In this document: positions 37,932-47,005 of the stretch, piece after piece
Numbering within the stretch: position 1 is the first letter of the stretch
Layout: every line of letters starts with the position of its first letter
DNA from: Ruminococcus sp. JC304
GTDB taxonomy: Bacteria > Bacillota > Clostridia > Lachnospirales > Lachnospiraceae
Direction of reading: 5' to 3'
Assembly (NCBI GenBank): GCA_000285855.2
Contig: HE978651.1
Location: 2,582,855-2,646,854, forward strand
Length of the DNA stretch: 64,000 nucleotides
Translations under genes and position numbers: made by a program
The notes under the pieces: model-generated
Told to the model about the DNA's origin: nothing
Seen by the model: only the letters and a program-made list of their open reading frames with translations
Database searches by the model: none

Positions 37932-38126
37932 TTACACTGCCATTGCATCAATATATTTTTTTATCTTATCCACGTTATAGAGAACACGTCTTCCAACAAT
38001 CACTCTTGCTTCTGCATAGTCTGCAATTTTCTTTGCAGTTACTTCTCCGCAGGATAACATTGCCATTAATCCTTCAATATCTACCGTCAGACGGTTCTCA
38101 GTCTTATACTCTGTTGTTTTTCTCAT
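37932..38126 (-). CDS. Excisionase
   Basis: A 64-residue small basic protein with a MerR-like winged helix (TVDIEGLMAMLSCGEVTAKK, then AEARVIVGRRVLYNVDKIKKYI). This size, fold and place just upstream of the integrase on the same strand match excisionases of Tn916-like elements. They bend the element ends and favour excision. GGAGGT lies 9 bases before the ATG at 38126, so the in-frame ATG three codons earlier is not used. Confidence 0.8.
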   Translation of the reverse strand: MRKTTEYKTENRLTVDIEGLMAMLSCGEVTAKKIADYAEARVIVGRRVLYNVDKIKKYIDAMAV

Positions 38127-38201
38127 GATGCACATACCTCCTTTCCTCCGTATTCTTCTGCATCACCTCCCAGACAGCGGTTATGCCCGTTGTCAGTACA
38201 T

Positions 38202-38444
38202 CTACTTTTTGTTTGGATTTCTTACGATGATTTTCCATTCTGTTCGACGTGTTGGCTTCCATTTGTATATGGCGGTGTCAACGTTACAATTGACCTCTAT
38301 CAGAAATCTTTCTGAATACTGGCAGCTTCTTCTCAAGCATACCAGCCGTTGCCGGAGTATCTTCGGTTTCCACATACTACTCTCTGATACAGCGGTGGAA
38401 TCCTGTGTTACCTTTAAGCCCCGAAAGGCACCCATACAGCTCAT
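38202..38444 (-). CDS. Hypothetical protein (doubtful)
   Basis: An 80-residue reading frame, Arg/Lys/Ser-rich, ending TRRTEWKIIVRNPNKK. It lies between the excisionase and the XRE regulator. I recognise no domain. The 560-base gap (38127-38691) otherwise holds only the XRE promoter, and a small element gene or a structured leader is plausible here. It may equally be non-coding. Confidence 0.2.
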   Translation of the reverse strand: MSCMGAFRGLKVTQDSTAVSESSMWKPKILRQRLVCLRRSCQYSERFLIEVNCNVDTAIYKWKPTRRTEWKIIVRNPNKK

Positions 38445-38586
38445 TCAATTTTCAAGGTTCAATAATCAAAAATTTTATAGGTATACATTTTTGTACCTGT
38501 TTCGATTTAATGCCATTATATCCCCCGTTACTGCTAATGTCAATAGCACTTCATGTGTTTTAGGTTCTTTTTTGTACTCTTTTTTA

Positions 38587-38614
38587 TTGATTTTCTGCCA
38601 GCTTGTGTTATAAT
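38587..38614 (+). promoter_or_regulatory. Promoter of the XRE-type regulator
   Basis: TTGATT (38587-38592) and TATAAT (38609-38614) are 16 bases apart, about 75 bases before the ATG. Confidence 0.6.
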
Positions 38615-38691
38615 ATGGACAAATAGTTATTCATTTCTTGATTTCACTATCTTCAACGGATGTTTATCAGGACTAATGCAGAGGTGACTTT

Positions 38692-39246
38692 ATGAATTTT
38701 AATCTGAAACTAAAAAAAATCCGGACATTCCGGAAAATGACACAAAAAGAACTGTCAGAGAAGATCGGACTGACCGATCAACATAGAATTGTACAATATG
38801 AAAAAGGTGTTCGTGTTCCAAAAAAAGATCTGGTCGATAAAATGGCACAGGCTCTGGATGTCAATCCTTATACCCTCTATGATACCGCTGGACGTGACGC
38901 TTCCGAAATGATGGAACTACTTTTCTGGCTGGATGAATTTAACCCATCTGCCCTGCATCTGTTTCTACCTCGGAAATTTCCTGGTGAAAAATGCAATGAA
39001 GTAGCTGACACTTCCGTTTACTATCATGACAACGATAGTTGGCCTGCTCATGCACCTGTTTGTATGTGGTTTGACTATGGAGTTCTGAATGATTTTCTGA
39101 AAGAATGGGTGGTTCGAATGGATGAACTGAAATCTGGTGCGATTACCAGAGATGAATATTTTGAATGGAAAATTAACTGGCCACAGACTTGTGATGATTG
39201 TGGAAAACGGAAACCCTCAAAACAGTGGCGGAAATCAAACGAATAG
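38692..39246 (+). CDS. XRE-family regulator of the element
   Basis: A 184-residue protein. The N-terminal 65 residues are a lambda-repressor-type helix-turn-helix (IRTFRKMTQKELSEKIGLTD). An unfamiliar C-terminal domain of about 110 residues follows (DSWPAHAPVCMWFDYG, then NWPQTCDDCGKRKPSKQW with a CxxC pair). It is divergent from the excisionase and integrase genes and probably controls the element's switch between states (inference). A truncated paralogue of its C-terminal domain lies at 52173-52526. AGAGGTGA precedes the ATG. Confidence 0.82.
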   Translation: MNFNLKLKKIRTFRKMTQKELSEKIGLTDQHRIVQYEKGVRVPKKDLVDKMAQALDVNPYTLYDTAGRDASEMMELLFWLDEFNPSALHLFLPRKFPGEKCNEVADTSVYYHDNDSWPAHAPVCMWFDYGVLNDFLKEWVVRMDELKSGAITRDEYFEWKINWPQTCDDCGKRKPSKQWRKSNE

Positions 39247-39303
39247 AATTTAGTGAAACTTAGCAAAACTTAAATTCACTGTATTTTTTCTCTTTGCTCA
39301 AAA

Positions 39304-39345
39304 AAGGCACTGCAAACCAATAATTCTATGGTTTTCAGTGCCTTT
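39304..39345. terminator. Terminator between XRE and ABC genes
   Basis: AAGGCACTGCAAACC pairs with GGTTTTCAGTGCCTT, with T/A runs on both sides, so it can serve both convergent genes. A close copy stands after the truncated XRE paralogue near 52584-52632. Confidence 0.8.
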
Positions 39346-39349
39346 TGTT

Positions 39350-41098
39350 CTATACACTAAGTTTCCAATTTGCTGCTTCCGTCTGCAGATCAACCAGCTT
39401 ACGATATAGACCATTTTTCTTCATAAGCGTATCATGGTTTCCTTTTTCTGCCACAACACCTTTATCCAGAACAACGATCTGATCCGCTGCTTCAATCGTT
39501 CTCATCCTATGAGCGATTACCAGAACTGTCTTCCCACTGACTAGTTCAGATATCGCTTCCTGTATCTGTGTTTCACTGTCCACATCTAAAGAAGCAGTTG
39601 CTTCATCCAGTAAAATAACAGGTGCATCTTTTAAAAGTGCACGGGCAATGGAAAGACGTTGGCACTCCCCGCCAGAAAGCGTAGAACCATTTTCTCCGAT
39701 TACCGTCTGATAACCCTGCGGCAATTTTTCGATAAAATCATGACATTTTGCAGCCTTTGCTGCAGCAATAACATCCTCATCACTTGCACCTTTTCGTCCG
39801 ACACGGATATTTTCCATAATTGTATTATTGAAAAGAACAACATCCTGAAAAACAATCGAAAAATCTTTCATCAATGCGACCGGATCAATTTTTGCGATAT
39901 CTGCACCACCAAGTGTAATTTTCCCACCATCCACGTCATAGAATTTAGCTGCCAGTTTTGCTATGGTGCTCTTACCACCGCCGGATGGTCCTACTAATGC
40001 AGTCACCTGTCCCTGTTTTGCAGTAAAAGATACATCTTTTAAAACTGTTTTTCCTGTTTCATAAGAAAACTTCACATGGTCAAAAATCACATCATATCCT
40101 TTGGTGTGATACTCTGTCTGCCCGTTTTCTAACGGATATTCCTGGATTTCTTTCAGGCGTTTTACCTGTAAATTCACACCAAAAAGTTCTGCCATATTCG
40201 CCATAGCTCCAGAAAGTGGATCATACAGACGGGAGGCTGCGATCAAATATAGAATATAAGTAAACAGATCAATTTTTTCCTTTAAAATCAGCGAACTTCC
40301 CACAACAATAACCGTTGCCAGTCCAAGCCGTAAGACCATCTGACCGGTTGTAAGAAGACTCGCACTGACCATTTCACTGGAAATCTGCGCTTTTTCTGCT
40401 GCATCCAATTTCGCATCCAGTTTCTCCAGATAAGTTTTCTCCTGATTACATGCCTTAATATCCTGTACCGTTTCCAGACATTCCTGTATTCCTTCTGACA
40501 GATCAATTCTTGTTGTCATATATTTCTTTGCAAGCAGTTCCTGCCACTTGCGTGAAAGAAGAACAATTGCAAATGCCACCGGTGCAACCCACAAAAGAGC
40601 AATTCCCATTTTCCAGTTCATAACAAGAAGTACCAGACACACAATACTTGTAGAAATAAGTGCTCCAAAAAATTGCGGAACTGTATGGGAAAACGCATGC
40701 TCAAAACTGGCACAGTCGCCCATAATTGTACTTGTCAGATCAGCAAGGTCACGTTCATGGAAAAATCCAAGCGGTAACGTCCTGAGCTTTTCTGCAAGTG
40801 TAATGCGTCTACGTTCACTTTCCTCATAGGTACCAATATAGGCTTTTGTATACTGCAGATAATGAAGGACAAAAATAATCACTAAAATGATAATTCCAAC
40901 AACTGTATATCCTGCAAATCCTGCCACTTTTTCTTCCATTCCAAGAGCCATAGGAAGCATCGTATTTAATACTATTGCAAGTAGGGCAACCGGGAGCATC
41001 AGACTGATATTTGCCAGTACAGAATAAACAATTGCTTTAAAAAGATCCTTTGCACCCTGGACACTCAGAGCGTATTTTTTCTGTAATCTGTTAATCAT
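39350..41098 (-). CDS. ABC half-transporter, IrtB/YbtQ-like
   Basis: A 582-residue type IV ABC half-transporter with six N-terminal hydrophobic segments. The ATPase has Walker A GPSGGGKSTIAKLAAKF, signature LSGGECQRLSIARALL and Walker B VILLDEATASLD. Unlike the MarR-controlled pair, both halves of this pair keep the canonical Glu. It overlaps the upstream ABC gene by 8 bases. The pair resembles IrtAB/YbtPQ, ABC proteins with exporter fold that import siderophores (family resemblance only). It ends the cargo operon of the element. Confidence 0.88.
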   Translation of the reverse strand: MINRLQKKYALSVQGAKDLFKAIVYSVLANISLMLPVALLAIVLNTMLPMALGMEEKVAGFAGYTVVGIIILVIIFVLHYLQYTKAYIGTYEESERRRITLAEKLRTLPLGFFHERDLADLTSTIMGDCASFEHAFSHTVPQFFGALISTSIVCLVLLVMNWKMGIALLWVAPVAFAIVLLSRKWQELLAKKYMTTRIDLSEGIQECLETVQDIKACNQEKTYLEKLDAKLDAAEKAQISSEMVSASLLTTGQMVLRLGLATVIVVGSSLILKEKIDLFTYILYLIAASRLYDPLSGAMANMAELFGVNLQVKRLKEIQEYPLENGQTEYHTKGYDVIFDHVKFSYETGKTVLKDVSFTAKQGQVTALVGPSGGGKSTIAKLAAKFYDVDGGKITLGGADIAKIDPVALMKDFSIVFQDVVLFNNTIMENIRVGRKGASDEDVIAAAKAAKCHDFIEKLPQGYQTVIGENGSTLSGGECQRLSIARALLKDAPVILLDEATASLDVDSETQIQEAISELVSGKTVLVIAHRMRTIEAADQIVVLDKGVVAEKGNHDTLMKKNGLYRKLVDLQTEAANWKLSV

Positions 41099-42908
41099 GA
41101 TTTTCCTCCTTTCTCACAGTCGTTCCAACCTTCCAGATAATCTGTGTCTGATATTCTTTCCACATGGATGCGTAGACACCATTCTGTTTCAGCAATTCAT
41201 CATGATTGCCTCGTTCTATTATTTTTCCATCACCAAAGACCAGAATCATATCTGCATCCTGAATCGTGGACAGACGATGTGCAATCATAAGTACTGTTTT
41301 TCCGCTGGTCAGTCCTTCAAAGGCAAGCTGGATCTGATGCTCATTTTCCGCATCTGCAAAAGCTGTCGCTTCATCAAGTATAATAATTGGTGCATCTTTC
41401 AGAATTGCACGTGCTAATGCAATCCGCTGATTTTCACCACCCGACAAATAGGTTCCTCCACTTCCAACTATAGTATCCAAACCATTTGGAAGTCTCTCTA
41501 TGATATCCTGACATTGTGCTGCTTCTGCCGCTCTCATCACTTCTTCACGTGTGGCATCTGGCTTGGAAGCTCTGATATTTTCAAGTAAGGTATCATTGAA
41601 AAGACGGGTGTTCTGGAACACAAATGCAATCTGATCCATGAGGTCATTTTTAGCAATCTCACGAACATCCACACCACCCACTAAGACGTCTCCTTCCTGC
41701 ACATCATAAAAACGTGGAATCAGACTGGCCGCTGTAGATTTGCCACTACCGGAAGCTCCGACTAATGCAATTTTCTTACCATCAGGGACTTTGAAGCTTA
41801 CATGATACAATGCTTTTTTCTTAGCACCTGGATAAGTAAAAGAAACATCCTCGAATACAACAGAAGCATCCTTTGGCTGTTTTTGTGTATTTGATTCTTT
41901 AAGCGGTTTTTCCTGCAAAATTGCTTCTATTCTGCTTACTGCACTTTTTGCCGCCATTAACTGTTCGCTTGCAAACATGATTCGATTCATCATTGTTGTA
42001 CAAACTGGCGTAAACAGACTGTAAAACAGGAAATCTAAAAACAGTTTCTGACGATCCGCCTGTCCACTTGCTGCCGAAAAAAGCATCAGTGCAGTCGGGA
42101 TCAGCAAAATAAAAGTTCCATTTAAAGTAATGTTAAATCCCGTCAATGGGATACGACAGCAGATTGCATATCCACTGGCATATTTTTTGTATTCTTCAAT
42201 CGCTGCATGAAAGTTTTTGAATGAGTAAATGGTTTGCTGGAATACCTTTACAACCGGGATTCCACGAACGAATTCTACCGCTTCTTTATTCATATTTTCC
42301 AGTGCGGTCATGTATCCCGACATAAAATCGGCATTATCTCCACCCATCATTTTCTTTAAGAAAAATACACTGATTGCCAGTGGAATCAAACAACAGATTC
42401 CAAGTCTCCAGTCAAAGACAAACAACAAACTGATGACTGCAACCGGCATAACAACTGCACCGGTCAGATCCGGCAACTGATGTGCCAGAAACCCTTCGGT
42501 CAGTTCAGCATTGTCATCAATAATTTTCCGAAGTCTGCCACTGGCATTCTGACTGAAATATCCAAGCGGTAACGTGACAATATGGTGCATTGCCTCTTTT
42601 TTCATATTGGTAGCTGTACGAAATGCTGCCAGATGCGAACAACATAATGCTACAAAATATAATAAAATACTAAGTAACGAAAATGCTACTGCAAGCCACG
42701 CATAATGCCCACTGGAAGCTGCCAGTGACAAATCTCCCTTTTTCATCGCATACAAGATATCCCGAATCACAAACCAGATACAGACAAATGGAATAATAGA
42801 AAGCACCGTGGATATTCCTGCCAGAATGCAGCTGGCAATAGTCAACCAATGACGTTTCCCTGCAAATCCCCACATCCGGGATAACTCGGCATTTTTCTTT
42901 TTGCTCAT
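41091..42908 (-). CDS. ABC half-transporter, IrtA/YbtP-like
   Basis: A 605-residue membrane/ATPase fusion: N-terminal exporter-type membrane domain, then Walker A GASGSGKSTAASLIPRF, signature LSGGENQRIALARAIL and Walker B IIILDEATAFAD. Gene order (AraC regulator, lipoprotein, this gene, second half-transporter) and 8-base overlap with the partner point to one operon and a heterodimer. GGAGGATA precedes the ATG. Import of a metal chelate is suggested by resemblance to YbtP/IrtA and the AraC neighbour, but export of a peptide or drug cannot be excluded. Confidence 0.88.
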   Translation of the reverse strand: MSKKKNAELSRMWGFAGKRHWLTIASCILAGISTVLSIIPFVCIWFVIRDILYAMKKGDLSLAASSGHYAWLAVAFSLLSILLYFVALCCSHLAAFRTATNMKKEAMHHIVTLPLGYFSQNASGRLRKIIDDNAELTEGFLAHQLPDLTGAVVMPVAVISLLFVFDWRLGICCLIPLAISVFFLKKMMGGDNADFMSGYMTALENMNKEAVEFVRGIPVVKVFQQTIYSFKNFHAAIEEYKKYASGYAICCRIPLTGFNITLNGTFILLIPTALMLFSAASGQADRQKLFLDFLFYSLFTPVCTTMMNRIMFASEQLMAAKSAVSRIEAILQEKPLKESNTQKQPKDASVVFEDVSFTYPGAKKKALYHVSFKVPDGKKIALVGASGSGKSTAASLIPRFYDVQEGDVLVGGVDVREIAKNDLMDQIAFVFQNTRLFNDTLLENIRASKPDATREEVMRAAEAAQCQDIIERLPNGLDTIVGSGGTYLSGGENQRIALARAILKDAPIIILDEATAFADAENEHQIQLAFEGLTSGKTVLMIAHRLSTIQDADMILVFGDGKIIERGNHDELLKQNGVYASMWKEYQTQIIWKVGTTVRKEENHD

Positions 42909-42981
42909 GACCTTATATCCTCCTCAAAAAGCCGGTGGCATCAGAATCTCTCCGATTTCCACCGACTCAAATTTATTTTCA

Positions 42982-43752
42982 CTATTCAGACAGATTCTCT
43001 TTACAGAATAACTGTATACAGTTCTCAACATCGGCTTTCGTATAGTCAACAGAAATTCCTGCTGCCAGCCAATAAGCATATTCACCTGCATCATATTTTT
43101 CCAATGCATCCAGGTCACTTCCATATCTGAACTCAATGTGCCATGTAGTTTTCATCGTATCCGGAGCGATACAGAAATAGGTAAACTCGCCGGAATCAGC
43201 ATCATCACTTTCGTAGATGTACAGACCACGCGTTTCTTCCATACCTACGTAATGATAAGAATGACTGAATACATCATTCCCCTCTTCATCCACACCAGAT
43301 ATTGTTGTTCCGTCAAACGTGAACTGATCTATATTCTGTAAAAATTCACAGTCGTATGCCATATTTCCATCCTTGTAGGTTTCCACTGCCTCTTCACCGG
43401 TGACTGTTCCAGTTACCATAGAAGACATTTTTTCAACAGCCGCCTGAGCATTATCCTCTCCTACAATTGCAGCACTGTCATCGAGCCACAGCTGATCGTA
43501 TTCATCTGCCAGAATAACCGGCCACAGTTCCTGATAAGTACCTTTCAGATCGCATAAAAGCTGATCTGCTGCATCCTGATTCTCATCAGTTTCACTTTCC
43601 TTCTGTACGCTTGTAGTCTGTTCTTCTGTAGCATTGTTTTCTGTGTGCTTTGTTTCAGATGTGCTACTGCTTGTATTTCCACATCCCGTCAATAAAGAAA
43701 TAGACAAAGTTGCTGCTAAAAACAAACTTGTTAATAATTTTCTCTGTTTCAT
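42982..43752 (-). CDS. Lipoprotein with a possible ZinT-like domain
   Basis: A 256-residue lipoprotein. The signal peptide ends in LLTGCGN with the lipidated Cys at about residue 24, then a Ser/Thr/Glu-rich linker. The mature domain contains TYQELWPVILADEYDQLW, FDGTTISGVDEEGNDVFSHS and a C-terminal TTWHIEFRYGSDLDALEKYD. This layout recalls ZinT/AdcA-II lipocalin-like metal-binding domains, though the cluster of His ligands is weaker. With the adjacent ABC pair it would act as a surface substrate-binding or metal-handling component (inference). AGGAGG precedes the ATG. Confidence 0.7.
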   Translation of the reverse strand: MKQRKLLTSLFLAATLSISLLTGCGNTSSSTSETKHTENNATEEQTTSVQKESETDENQDAADQLLCDLKGTYQELWPVILADEYDQLWLDDSAAIVGEDNAQAAVEKMSSMVTGTVTGEEAVETYKDGNMAYDCEFLQNIDQFTFDGTTISGVDEEGNDVFSHSYHYVGMEETRGLYIYESDDADSGEFTYFCIAPDTMKTTWHIEFRYGSDLDALEKYDAGEYAYWLAAGISVDYTKADVENCIQLFCKENLSE

Positions 43753-43781
43753 TATAATCCTCCTAAATAAAAAATATGCAT

Positions 43782-43800
43782 TAGTCAGTCTTATCTAACC
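43782..43800. promoter_or_regulatory. Candidate AraC-type operator, lipoprotein/ABC operon
   Basis: AGTCTTATCTAAC (13 bases) lies about 35 bases upstream of the lipoprotein start. The same word with one change (AGTTTTATCTAAC) is found upstream of the AraC gene itself at 44973-44985. Confidence 0.45.
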
Positions 43801-43863
43801 AATACATATTTTATCTGGTACTAATATGAAACTCAATGACCTGGCAGACTAGTTTCTATCCAA

Positions 43864-44886
43864 TCAGACATTCTTTTTATACTCCGTTGGTGTCATTCCA
43901 TATTCACCTCGAAATGCCGAAGTAAATTTATTGGGATTTGTATATCCGATTTCTGTTGCGATTTCACCTACAGATAAATTCCCTTCCCGTAATAATTTTT
44001 CAGCAATTTGTAAACGATAAGTCCGGAGATACGCATAAACAGGTGCACCATACATTCCCTTAAAACAACGTTTCATTGCCGTAGGTGATATTTCAAAACG
44101 CTCTGCCAACTCCTCAATTGTATAATGTTCTTTGATATGTCCTACAATAAAATCATGAATCTGTCTGGTACAGTTCCTTTGCGATTTTGAGAAATAAACA
44201 TAGTCGTTCTTAATCCTGTCAAAATCCATTTCTGTTAGTATCAATAAAAGCTCCAGAAGCTTTATTCTGATATAACTAGGCTTTATATGTTCCTGAACAG
44301 TATATAATTCCGAAAATATATGTTGGACAGTTTCATTTGCACGAACCATATAAAAATCCTGTTTTCCTGCAAACTCTGAAATTCGGGTAAGATTAATAGA
44401 AAGAAGTTTCAAGATTCTTCTCATCTCATCTGTAATTTCTTCCAACTCAATCGTTATCGTTATCCCATGATAATGGGAAGTAGGAAATGTTGATGTATGT
44501 GATTTCTTATGCAAGGTACAAATGGATAAATTTCCCGCTGCCATATAGCAATAACTCCGCTCTCCAAACGCACACTCACACCGCCCCTCCCGACAATAAT
44601 TAATTTCAATAAATCCAGGACGTGGACTCTGCATCTTATTACAATATTCCATATGCATATCATTATAGACCAGCTCCATTCCTGGAAATGTCTGATATAC
44701 GGCGATATCTCCTGTACCACTTTCATTCTCAAGATGAAATCTTGAACATATAGCATCTTCTTTTTTTCTCCGGACAGAAGATCCATATAAATCAACACTT
44801 CTGAAATCCGATTCCACTTCCGAAGACGCAAAAAGTATATCTCCAGCAACCTTATATGGATTGTCCTCTGTTGTTACTGTTCTCAT
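43864..44886 (-). CDS. AraC-family transcriptional regulator
   Basis: About 340 residues. The C-terminal 100 residues are the double helix-turn-helix (YTIEELAERFEISPTAMKRC and NLSVGEIATEIGYTNPNKFT, then FRGEYGMTPTEYKK). The N-terminal part is a ligand domain of the PchR/YbtA-like style (CREGRCECAFGERSYCYMAA). The ATG at 44886 has AGG six bases upstream; a GTG at 44901 is possible. It is the probable activator of the adjacent lipoprotein/ABC operon, in line with AraC regulators of siderophore uptake (inference). Confidence 0.88.
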   Translation of the reverse strand: MRTVTTEDNPYKVAGDILFASSEVESDFRSVDLYGSSVRRKKEDAICSRFHLENESGTGDIAVYQTFPGMELVYNDMHMEYCNKMQSPRPGFIEINYCREGRCECAFGERSYCYMAAGNLSICTLHKKSHTSTFPTSHYHGITITIELEEITDEMRRILKLLSINLTRISEFAGKQDFYMVRANETVQHIFSELYTVQEHIKPSYIRIKLLELLLILTEMDFDRIKNDYVYFSKSQRNCTRQIHDFIVGHIKEHYTIEELAERFEISPTAMKRCFKGMYGAPVYAYLRTYRLQIAEKLLREGNLSVGEIATEIGYTNPNKFTSAFRGEYGMTPTEYKKNV

Positions 44887-44972
44887 ATTACACCTGTCCA
44901 CTTTCTTCCGCTGCTTTTCTTACTTTTGTCTCCTCTTTCATAAAACATCATAGCTTATCTCTTTCAGCAATT

Positions 44973-44985
44973 AGTTTTATCTAAC
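44973..44985. promoter_or_regulatory. Candidate AraC-type operator, araC-like gene
   Basis: AGTTTTATCTAAC, about 90 bases upstream of the AraC start, matches the word upstream of the lipoprotein operon in 12 of 13 bases. Confidence 0.4.
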
Positions 44986-44993
44986 TTTCTCAT

Positions 44994-45042
44994 ATAAAAA
45001 AATGTTACCTTATAAAGCTCCAGTCCCTACAATAGGTAACAT
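44994..45042 (-). terminator. Terminator after the DUF6040 gene
   Basis: ATGTTACCT and AGGTAACAT flank a 23-base loop and are followed on the minus strand by TTTTTTT. It lies about 95 bases downstream of the DUF6040 stop. Confidence 0.6.
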
Positions 45043-45138
45043 CGTTTGAGTTTCTATACTCTTTCAGTGTAACACCGTTAGGACTGACTGACAAGAAAAT
45101 ATAGAAATTCATTATAGCAAATAAATTCGATTTATTGT

Positions 45139-46212
45139 TCAATAGCCAACATTCTTATTATTCAAATATATTCTAATCAGAACAGCCCCTACATTTATGA
45201 CAAAAATCACAAACAGCAGATTAAATGGCAAATATTCCCGGATCAAGTTTCCTAATACCGCAATAAAGGAAAAGCTGGCTATCAAAACCATTTTATAAAT
45301 ATCATCCCATATCTTTCGATACCGTTCAATTCCGCCCCATACAAGAAATACACCCCCGACAATTCCCGCCATAATCACAGCACTTGAAAATATTCGTTCA
45401 AAAACTACCTCTCCCGTAGAATATCCCATATAATCCAGCTGTTCAAACCATGTCGCATACTTTCTGCACCAATTAACTGGCAACATGATCAGTTGCATTA
45501 AATCCCTTTGAAATGCTCCATTCTGAATAAGTGAAAAGAATATGACACAAAGATATCCCCAAGCCCAGAAAAACTGTATTTCTTTCATATCCTCCATTTC
45601 CGATTTTGCTTTTCTCCTGGCTTTTTGTATCTCCATATCTGCCCGTTTCTTTTCCCTTTCAGCCTGATACTCTGCCTGTCTTGCCTGTTTTTCTGCTTCT
45701 TCCTGTTTTTGCTGTGCCTGTTCAACCGCTTTCACCGACGATTGGTTCACCTGTGTCTGTAATTTAGAGTTCCGGTCCCGAACGTCTTTTATTTCTTCTT
45801 CGAGATGCTCTTGCTCGCTCCTGCTCATCAATCCGTTTCTGTTCCTCAAGTCGTCGTTGCTCTGCTGTAAAGACTGATTGAGTTTCCGCATTTCGGACAG
45901 TTCTGCTGTCATCCGCTGAATTTCGGCGTTCGACATTTGCATTTCTTCTTGCATTTCGTGATTCTCGAAGAACAACTTCTGTTTTTCCATTTTCAACTTG
46001 TGCGTCCTTTCCTGAAATTCCTGAATAAACTCGTTCATCTTCTGATTTCTCACCTGCAACTCGTCCCTCTCTGCCGTCACTTTCTCCAGCGTTTCTGCCT
46101 GCTCCTTCGCAAGCTGCTTCCACTTGTCGGTAGTATCCAGCGAATACATCGTCTGATCCATTTGTTCGTTCTGCTTCGGCTTGTATCCTTTCGTAATTTC
46201 CATTAAATTCAT
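45139..46212 (-). CDS. DUF6040-like coiled-coil membrane protein
   Basis: About 357 residues. The first 220 are a long coiled coil rich in Gln, Glu and Lys (ERDELQVRNQKMNEFIQEFQ and onward to EREKKRADMEIQKARRKAK). Four hydrophobic membrane segments follow at the C-terminus. The architecture and its place after a relaxase gene fit DUF6040 proteins of mobilizable elements; function unknown, perhaps in presenting the relaxosome at the membrane (inference). GGAGG lies 9 bases before the ATG at 46212. The first 449 bases overlap the 3' part of the relaxase gene in another frame. Confidence 0.75.
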   Translation of the reverse strand: MNLMEITKGYKPKQNEQMDQTMYSLDTTDKWKQLAKEQAETLEKVTAERDELQVRNQKMNEFIQEFQERTHKLKMEKQKLFFENHEMQEEMQMSNAEIQRMTAELSEMRKLNQSLQQSNDDLRNRNGLMSRSEQEHLEEEIKDVRDRNSKLQTQVNQSSVKAVEQAQQKQEEAEKQARQAEYQAEREKKRADMEIQKARRKAKSEMEDMKEIQFFWAWGYLCVIFFSLIQNGAFQRDLMQLIMLPVNWCRKYATWFEQLDYMGYSTGEVVFERIFSSAVIMAGIVGGVFLVWGGIERYRKIWDDIYKMVLIASFSFIAVLGNLIREYLPFNLLFVIFVINVGAVLIRIYLNNKNVGY

Positions 46213-47005
46213 TCTCCAAGTCCTCCTTACTGATGTCCAGATGAAATGTTTTTGACAGATTGCTGTCTCGCACTTTCTTTCCATCCTTGTTCTGAAATGT
46301 GATGTGCTTCCGTTTCTCTGTCCAATTCACATTCCACCCGAACTGTTTCATTTTTTCTATAAACTTCTCTTTGCTGATACAATTTTCCAGTGCTTTTAAC
46401 ACTGCCATTGCACAGTCCGCTACAAAGCTGTCCTTTACCCGCTGACGAAACAGATTATATTTGTCTTTGCTCCATACAATGACTTCCCCTTTTTCAATCT
46501 GGCTTCCATCAAAGTGCTTTCCTTTTTCGGCAACTGTCAATCCTCTCTCACGACACATCTGGTTGGTAAGCTGTTTCATACGTTCCAGATCCTTTTTGGT
46601 GTTATGCAGTTTTCTTCCATCTTCATAACTCACTGAATTAGTAACCAGATGGCAATGGATATGCTCTTTATCCTTATGCACAGCCACTAAGGTCTGGAAT
46701 CCACTGAACCAATTTTCTGCAAACTCTTTTCCAAATTCTAATGCCTGCTCCGGAGTAATCTGCTCGTCCTTATGCCAGGAAATAATATTGTGGGCATACA
46801 TTCTCCCAGTATCTTTGTTCCACACCTTCTTTTCTTCCAGAAAGGTTCTGTACACCAAATCATAGTTAATCTCATTATGGCAGTACGGGCCTGTTACATA
46901 GGTAAGCAGTTCGCCGGTCTTGTCTTGTCGTAAAACATATTCGATACAATTTCTCATTGCTCCATGTGTATTTGTCCGCTTATTAATCGTCTTATTAACC
47001 GCCAT
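45764..47005 (-). CDS. MobP-type relaxase
   Basis: A 413-residue relaxase/mobilization nuclease that nicks oriT and leads the transferred strand. The N-terminal domain shows the three-histidine metal motif HIHCHLVTNSV and upstream YAHNIISWHKDE. The last 140 residues are Arg/Glu/Asn-rich low complexity (RESRNARRNANVERRNSADD). This end is encoded in the stretch that also codes for the DUF6040 coiled coil. The gene overlaps mobC by 52 bases. No type IV secretion genes are in the window, so transfer would depend on a helper. Confidence 0.9.
   Translation of the reverse strand: MAVNKTINKRTNTHGAMRNCIEYVLRQDKTGELLTYVTGPYCHNEINYDLVYRTFLEEKKVWNKDTGRMYAHNIISWHKDEQITPEQALEFGKEFAENWFSGFQTLVAVHKDKEHIHCHLVTNSVSYEDGRKLHNTKKDLERMKQLTNQMCRERGLTVAEKGKHFDGSQIEKGEVIVWSKDKYNLFRQRVKDSFVADCAMAVLKALENCISKEKFIEKMKQFGWNVNWTEKRKHITFQNKDGKKVRDSNLSKTFHLDISKEDLENEFNGNYERIQAEAERTNGSDDVFAGYYRQVEAACEGAGRNAGESDGREGRVAGEKSEDERVYSGISGKDAQVENGKTEVVLRESRNARRNANVERRNSADDSRTVRNAETQSVFTAEQRRLEEQKRIDEQERARASRRRNKRRSGPEL

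Noticed and set aside
38125-38613. 162-codon frame on the + strand between excisionase and XRE gene
   Set aside because: It overlaps the excisionase start, has no ribosome binding site and no motif; only promoter signals are supported here.
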